Assembly (NCBI GenBank): GCA_011525665.1
Contig: WYAU01000053.1
Coordinates: 1-50,456, forward strand
Length of the DNA stretch: 50,456 nucleotides
Source of the DNA: Candidatus Brocadia sp.
GTDB lineage: Bacteria > Planctomycetota > Brocadiia > Brocadiales > Brocadiaceae
Reading direction: 5' to 3'
In this document: positions 47,777 through 50,456 of the stretch, piece after piece
How the letters are laid out: every line of letters begins with the position of its first letter
How positions within the stretch are numbered: the stretch's first letter is position 1
Made by a program: the position numbers and the translations under genes
Notes under the pieces: generated by a model
Database searches by the model: none
Told to the model about the DNA's origin: nothing
The model's input: the letters and a program-made list of their open reading frames with translations, nothing else

Positions 47777-48520
47777 ATGCATAACGAACAAGCATCTTCT
47801 AAGGTACCTGTAATTCTGTGCCATGAGAGTAGCGTTCCAGCATATTCGATATTTAATCCGAATGACTGGAATGGTGCCAGCAAAGCAATCATTCATTCAT
47901 GTGCGGCCCAATATAGCCTTCTTCTATACGAATCATCAAAGCTAAAGGTGATTTTCCAAAACGCAGATGCTTTATGTCAGCCCAGATTTGCAGATTTAGA
48001 AAGTCAGTGGAATACTGCAAAGTGGGAAATTAATACTTGCTCTTATTTTGTCGAGATTCCTGATGCTCATCTCAGTATTCAGGCGTTTCTTGGGTCGATT
48101 AAGATTTTTCTTGATATAATCGTTCAGTTAATTTCTGCACAAGGTATTGTTTTTCAACAGATACATGGATTTCATAAGAAAGATGGCGATGTTGGCGGAA
48201 AGCTTATTAATGCATTGAGAAAAAATGCAAAAAAGGAAACCCAGAAGATAGCAGTAAAATTGGATGATTTGATTACTCGGCACAAAGCTATATGGATAGA
48301 TCAGGCTGTAAAAGCACGGGATATTTTTATACATCCTGAAAAGGGATTTTCCAGTGTGATGTTTGCCCTTGATCTTCAAGTTGATGAAGGGAAACTACGA
48401 CTGGTCCGGGTGATCAAGCCATCGATTAACGAAGAAGAGTTTGATAGATATGCTGAAAAAACTACTGGGTATATCGCAGAGTTTTCTGAACAGTTTCTAC
48501 AGCTCATAAAAAATGTCTAA
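47777..48520 (+). CDS. hypothetical protein with a possible HEPN RNase motif
   Basis: I do not recognise a named family with certainty. The 247 residues are mostly helical after a short N-terminal strand region. AVKARDIFIHPEKG near 177-190 contains R-D-I-F-I-H, the R-x4-H arrangement of HEPN ribonucleases and of HEPN-fold proteins annotated as Cthe_2314/MAE_28990-like. Helices before it (AFLGSIKIFLDIIVQLISAQ) fit the four-helix HEPN bundle. No partner nucleotidyltransferase (MNT) gene is adjacent. The stop codon lies within GTCTAAC, which matches the attC R'' consensus, but no matching right end at normal distance was found. Its ribosome site is weak. It could be a toxin or a defence effector; this is an inference. 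Confidence 0.55.
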   Translation: MHNEQASSKVPVILCHESSVPAYSIFNPNDWNGASKAIIHSCAAQYSLLLYESSKLKVIFQNADALCQPRFADLESQWNTAKWEINTCSYFVEIPDAHLSIQAFLGSIKIFLDIIVQLISAQGIVFQQIHGFHKKDGDVGGKLINALRKNAKKETQKIAVKLDDLITRHKAIWIDQAVKARDIFIHPEKGFSSVMFALDLQVDEGKLRLVRVIKPSINEEEFDRYAEKTTGYIAEFSEQFLQLIKNV

Positions 48521-48556
48521 CTGCCATTTGATGAAGGGTAGGTTAAGCGAATGCGA

Positions 48557-48600
48557 ACCCACTCCTGAGCCCTCTTCCATGATGTGATTCAGGGGTGGGT
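48557..48600 (+). terminator. hairpin after the HEPN-like gene
   Basis: ACCCACTCCTGA and TCAGGGGTGGGT pair over 12 positions with one G-T, around a 20-nt loop, followed by AATAAAAAGG. It lies between the HEPN-like gene and the toxin-antitoxin operon. There is no T-tract on the plus strand, so termination is not certain. Confidence 0.45.
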
Positions 48601-48620
48601 AATAAAAAGGTGGATACGGC

Positions 48621-48785
48621 ATGAAAGACAAGGAAGAATTTAAAGAGTTATATGGATGGGATAATGGAAAGATATATTTTATGGATGAAGAGCGCAAAAA
48701 AGAATGGTGTGTAACTGATAATAAAGAATTGTATAATCAATTGATAGAAATTTACAGAAAATATTTTAGGAGTAATTACAAATGA
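48621..48785 (+). CDS. 54-residue protein upstream of and overlapping the DUF433 antitoxin
   Basis: The ORF runs ATG to TGA for 54 codons: it starts MKDKEEFKELYGWDNGKI, has an acidic/aromatic middle (DEERKKEWCVTDNKEL) and ends RKYFRSNYK. AAAGGTGG lies about 6 bases before the ATG. Its TGA overlaps the DUF433 ATG as ATGA, the classic sign of translational coupling, which supports it as a real gene. I know no family for it. It may be a third component, or an antitoxin accessory, of the DUF433/DUF5615 operon. Confidence 0.65.
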   Translation: MKDKEEFKELYGWDNGKIYFMDEERKKEWCVTDNKELYNQLIEIYRKYFRSNYK

Positions 48786-49012
48786 AGGTATTTGATCGGA
48801 TTGAGATTAATCCACGAATATGTAATGGTAAGCCGGTAATTAAGGGCACTCGGATACCCATATCGGTGATTCTTGAACTGATAGCAGAGGGTAAATCTTG
48901 GCAGGCTATACTCGATGGTTATCCTGAATTGACGAAAGATGATATCTATGCTGCCGTACATTATGCAAAGGTATCCCTCGATCATAGTGAGTTAGAAGAA
49001 ATTAATGTCTAA
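48782..49012 (+). CDS. DUF433 antitoxin
   Basis: 76 residues of the DUF433 type, a small helix-turn-helix protein (VapB-like antitoxin family). The family signature is complete: RIEINPRICNGKPVIKGTR, then IPISVILELIAEG, SWQAILDGYPELTKDDI and AAVHYAK. AGGAG lies upstream of the ATG. It is the antitoxin partner of the DUF5615 PIN-like protein next door, whose gene overlaps its 3' end by 8 bases. DUF433 proteins bind DNA and usually repress their own operon. The upstream 54-residue ORF overlaps its start. Confidence 0.9.
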   Translation: MKVFDRIEINPRICNGKPVIKGTRIPISVILELIAEGKSWQAILDGYPELTKDDIYAAVHYAKVSLDHSELEEINV

Positions 49013-49376
49013 TTCGTTAAGGCTCTATTTAGACCAAATGTTTCAAGTTGATGTCGCTCAAGCCTTGCGTGAGCAAGGATATGATGTATTGCGCGCTTCC
49101 GAAACCGGTCTGGCAAGGGTGGATGACTGTCAGATTTTAGAAAAGGCAATATCCGAAAATCGCATATTGATTACCCTGGATGAACATTTTGGAAATTGGG
49201 TAGTATTGCCGCTTAGTAAACATCCAGGTGTTATACGAATTAAGGTGACTCCAACTACCTCTAGTAAAGTTATTAAACTGCTGTCGCATTTCTTACGGAA
49301 TCATACACAGGAACAATTTATAGACCATTTAGTTATACTATCAGGAAAATGCGCAAAGTGGATTTTGACAGCATAA
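49005..49376 (+). CDS. DUF5615 PIN-like toxin
   Basis: 123 residues of the DUF5615 (Mut7-C/PIN-like) family. LRLYLDQMFQVDVAQALREQ carries the first acidic residue (normally LLDE/N), GYDVLRASE and DDCQILEKAISENR follow, then ILITLDEHFGNW, with the second acidic pair that completes the PIN active site. The tail (KVIKLLSHFLRNHTQEQFIDHLVIL) is typical. It pairs with DUF433 in known toxin-antitoxin operons and is predicted to be an endoribonuclease. The start overlaps the antitoxin gene by 8 bases (ATGTCTAA). Confidence 0.88.
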   Translation: MSNSLRLYLDQMFQVDVAQALREQGYDVLRASETGLARVDDCQILEKAISENRILITLDEHFGNWVVLPLSKHPGVIRIKVTPTTSSKVIKLLSHFLRNHTQEQFIDHLVILSGKCAKWILTA

Positions 49377-49386
49377 AATAATACGC

Positions 49387-49659
49387 ATGGACAACGAATA
49401 TAAAGAAACATACACAAAGCTACACAAAATTTACAAGAAATATCAAAAGAAGTATAAATGTAACCCAGACTCACATCAAATGTGTTGTATGTGGTCAACG
49501 GAGGATCCCCCGGATACAATCGAGGATACTGAACAAATATATGAAATAGAGAAGGCTTTTGAGATAAATTTGGATGAAGATGAGGCACTTGTACTTTATG
49601 ATATGGAGTTAGATGAAGCAGCTCAAAGGATTATTGAGATAAAGAGGAGAAAATGCTAA
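49387..49659 (+). CDS. small acidic hypothetical protein
   Basis: I do not recognise a family. The 90 residues start with a Lys/Tyr-rich helix (ETYTKLHKIYKKYQKKYKC), followed by a cysteine-containing turn (HQMCCMWSTEDPPD) and an acidic helical C-terminus (EINLDEDEALVLYDMELDEA). It begins 10 bases after the toxin gene and may be the fourth gene of that operon. The stop codon lies in TGCTAACAAGG, similar to the left end of the attC-like site at 47610, but no right end is visible. The ribosome site is weak. Confidence 0.55.
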   Translation: MDNEYKETYTKLHKIYKKYQKKYKCNPDSHQMCCMWSTEDPPDTIEDTEQIYEIEKAFEINLDEDEALVLYDMELDEAAQRIIEIKRRKC

Positions 49660-49713
49660 CAAGGCACTCAAAACCGACCCTCAAAAATTGCCCGTTTTTA
49701 TAATTCTTCGCGC

Positions 49714-49769
49714 CCTTCGTGTTCTTTGTAGTGAAAAAAGACGTATACAAATCACGAAGGACACGAAGG
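49714..49769. repeat. inverted repeat CCTTCGTG / CACGAAGG
   Basis: CCTTCGTGTTCTTTGTAG on the left and two tandem copies of CACGAAGG on the right form a hairpin between the small acidic gene and hicB. This 'cttcgtgttctttgt' text is a common dispersed sequence in environmental bacterial genomes. The C-rich half-repeat near 50316-50335 is a separate family. Confidence 0.5.
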
Positions 49770-49817
49770 TAATAATTTAGTTTTTTCGAAATTCCAGTAA
49801 TATAGGAGGTCATACAT

Positions 49818-50042
49818 ATGATCACATATAAATTTTCGGTGGTAATCGAAAAAGATCGTGAGGGTTATTTTGCCTTTTGTCCCGAACTCCAGGGTTGCTA
49901 TACACAGGGAGACACTTATGAGGAGGTATTGGAGAATATCAAAGACGCTATAAGGCTTCATATAGACGACAGAATTGCAAGCGGTGAAGATATTCCACAA
50001 TCTGAATCCGTGAGTTTGACACTTATGGAAGTATCAGTATGA
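49818..50042 (+). CDS. hicB: HicB-type antitoxin
   Basis: 74 residues. The HicB partial RNase-H-like fold is clear: FSVVIEKDREGYFAFCPEL, QGCYTQGDTYEEVLENIKDAI and RLHIDD, ending in a short tail rather than a separate DNA-binding domain. It neutralises HicA by binding its active site. AGGAGGT lies about 7 bases before the ATG. The stop overlaps the hicA start by four bases (ATGA), so they are translationally coupled in antitoxin-first order. Confidence 0.93.
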   Translation: MITYKFSVVIEKDREGYFAFCPELQGCYTQGDTYEEVLENIKDAIRLHIDDRIASGEDIPQSESVSLTLMEVSV

Positions 50043-50269
50043 CAGAGAAGTTGCCAAGAGTCACCGCTGTAGATACTATCAAGGCATTGGAAAGGGCAGG
50101 CTTTTACTTTTCCCGACAGAGCGGAAGTCATAAGATATACAAAAATAAAGAAGGTAAAAGAACGACAGTTCCTTATCATTCAGGCAAAATACTTCATCCC
50201 AAGACATTAAAGAGTATTTTAAGAGATGCGGATCTTACGATAGAAAAATTTAAAGAATTGATGAAATAA
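50039..50269 (+). CDS. hicA: HicA mRNA interferase toxin
   Basis: 76 residues of the double-stranded RNA-binding-like HicA fold. SGSHKIYKN carries the catalytic His (SGSH), and the VPYHSGKILHPKTLKSIL block is the second signature. The length (60-80) is typical. HicA cleaves mRNA when HicB is degraded. It is coupled to hicB by an ATGA overlap. Confidence 0.93.
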   Translation: MTEKLPRVTAVDTIKALERAGFYFSRQSGSHKIYKNKEGKRTTVPYHSGKILHPKTLKSILRDADLTIEKFKELMK

Positions 50270-50382
50270 AAAAAAATAATTGTATAATCAAATAATTGAA
50301 ATTTTAGAAAAGAAACACAACCCCCTGAATCCCCCTAGTTTATTCTAGTCAAGTATTATTTTATAATAAATTAAGATTAATT

Positions 50383-50435
50383 TGATTGTGGCTAACGGAA
50401 GGAGGGCGTAGCCCGACTGGAGTTAGCCACAATCA
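50383..50435. repeat. REP-like palindrome at the right edge
   Basis: Perfect 14-bp arms TGATTGTGGCTAAC and GTTAGCCACAATCA enclose a 25-nt segment with its own GGGC-GTA-GCCC hairpin. This is the bulged structure of REP-type elements. A half copy of the C-rich repeat (ACAACCCCCTGAATCCCCCT) sits just upstream at about 50316-50335. Confidence 0.7.
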
Positions 50436-50456
50436 CCGCTCATTTTTCACTTCATC

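Noticed and set aside
48514-48548. GTCTAAC...GTTAAGC after the HEPN-like gene as an attC site
   Set aside because: Both boxes fit the consensus, but the total of about 35 bp is below any attC I know and the interior does not fold convincingly.
50383-50435. Right-edge palindrome as an integron attC site
   Set aside because: GGCTAAC/GTTAGCC look like core boxes, but the pairing continues outward beyond them and the interior is too short. A REP-type hairpin fits better.

Overview
The window is a chromosomal segment of a Gram-negative bacterium. It encodes an outer-membrane porin, an ExbB/ExbD/TonB-type energiser, secreted proteins with Sec signals and several 4Fe-4S proteins, at moderate G+C. 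The protein style (many ferredoxin-like proteins, a very large PAS/GAF kinase, oversized Pst permeases, abundant C-rich palindromic interspersed repeats) resembles anammox planctomycetes (Brocadiales). That placement is an inference from recognition; there is no rRNA or marker phylogeny here to prove it.

Left edge (1-2.6 kb): a decayed integrative island. Two copies of the 3' end of a tyrosine recombinase each run into the 3' half of tRNA-Ala. The left copy has only a tRNA remnant and the right copy is the intact tRNA-Ala(GGC). Between them lie a PIN-domain remnant, a TPR gene broken by a stop and a frameshift, and a small membrane protein sharing a 'GNQSPAI' motif with the TPR protein.

Housekeeping core (2.9-20.4 kb): leuS; a four-cluster ferredoxin; an RsmC-like methyltransferase followed by an RluA-type pseudouridine synthase; a TonB-like/ExbB/ExbD operon; mobB; a NapG/MauM-like ferredoxin with an Mrp/Nbp35-type ATPase; a 1194-residue sensor kinase with its sigma-54 activator; moaA. 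mobB and moaA are molybdenum-cofactor genes.

Phosphate block (20.7-29.4 kb, minus strand): porin, small secreted protein, pstS, pstC, pstA, pstB, phoU. PstC carries about 460 extra residues of periplasmic beta-propeller-like sequence, interrupted by in-frame palindromic repeats. A PhoX/DUF839 protein (39-40.6 kb) and a membrane-anchored glycerophosphodiesterase (41-42.9 kb) fit the same phosphorus theme.

Metal/envelope cluster (30.5-38.5 kb, minus strand): a P2-type cation ATPase with an N-terminal cysteine-less HMA-like domain. Around it are three free-standing proteins with the same cysteine-less fold, a PacL/DUF5132-like small membrane protein, an amphipathic-repeat protein, a strongly divergent MetK whose start overlaps the ATPase stop, a DUF3562-like protein and a DUF445 membrane protein. 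This is the best candidate in the window for an undescribed multi-gene system.

Right part (42.9-50.4 kb): YihY/BrkB membrane protein convergent and overlapping with serS, then an accessory tail transcribed rightward. The tail holds a C-terminal remnant of a large (DUF1156-like) protein, a MITE-like repeat, a frameshifted DUF2971 gene followed by an attC-like palindrome, a possible HEPN protein, a three-gene operon (54-residue ORF, DUF433 antitoxin, DUF5615 PIN-like toxin), a small acidic protein and a HicBA toxin-antitoxin pair. It ends in a REP-like palindrome.
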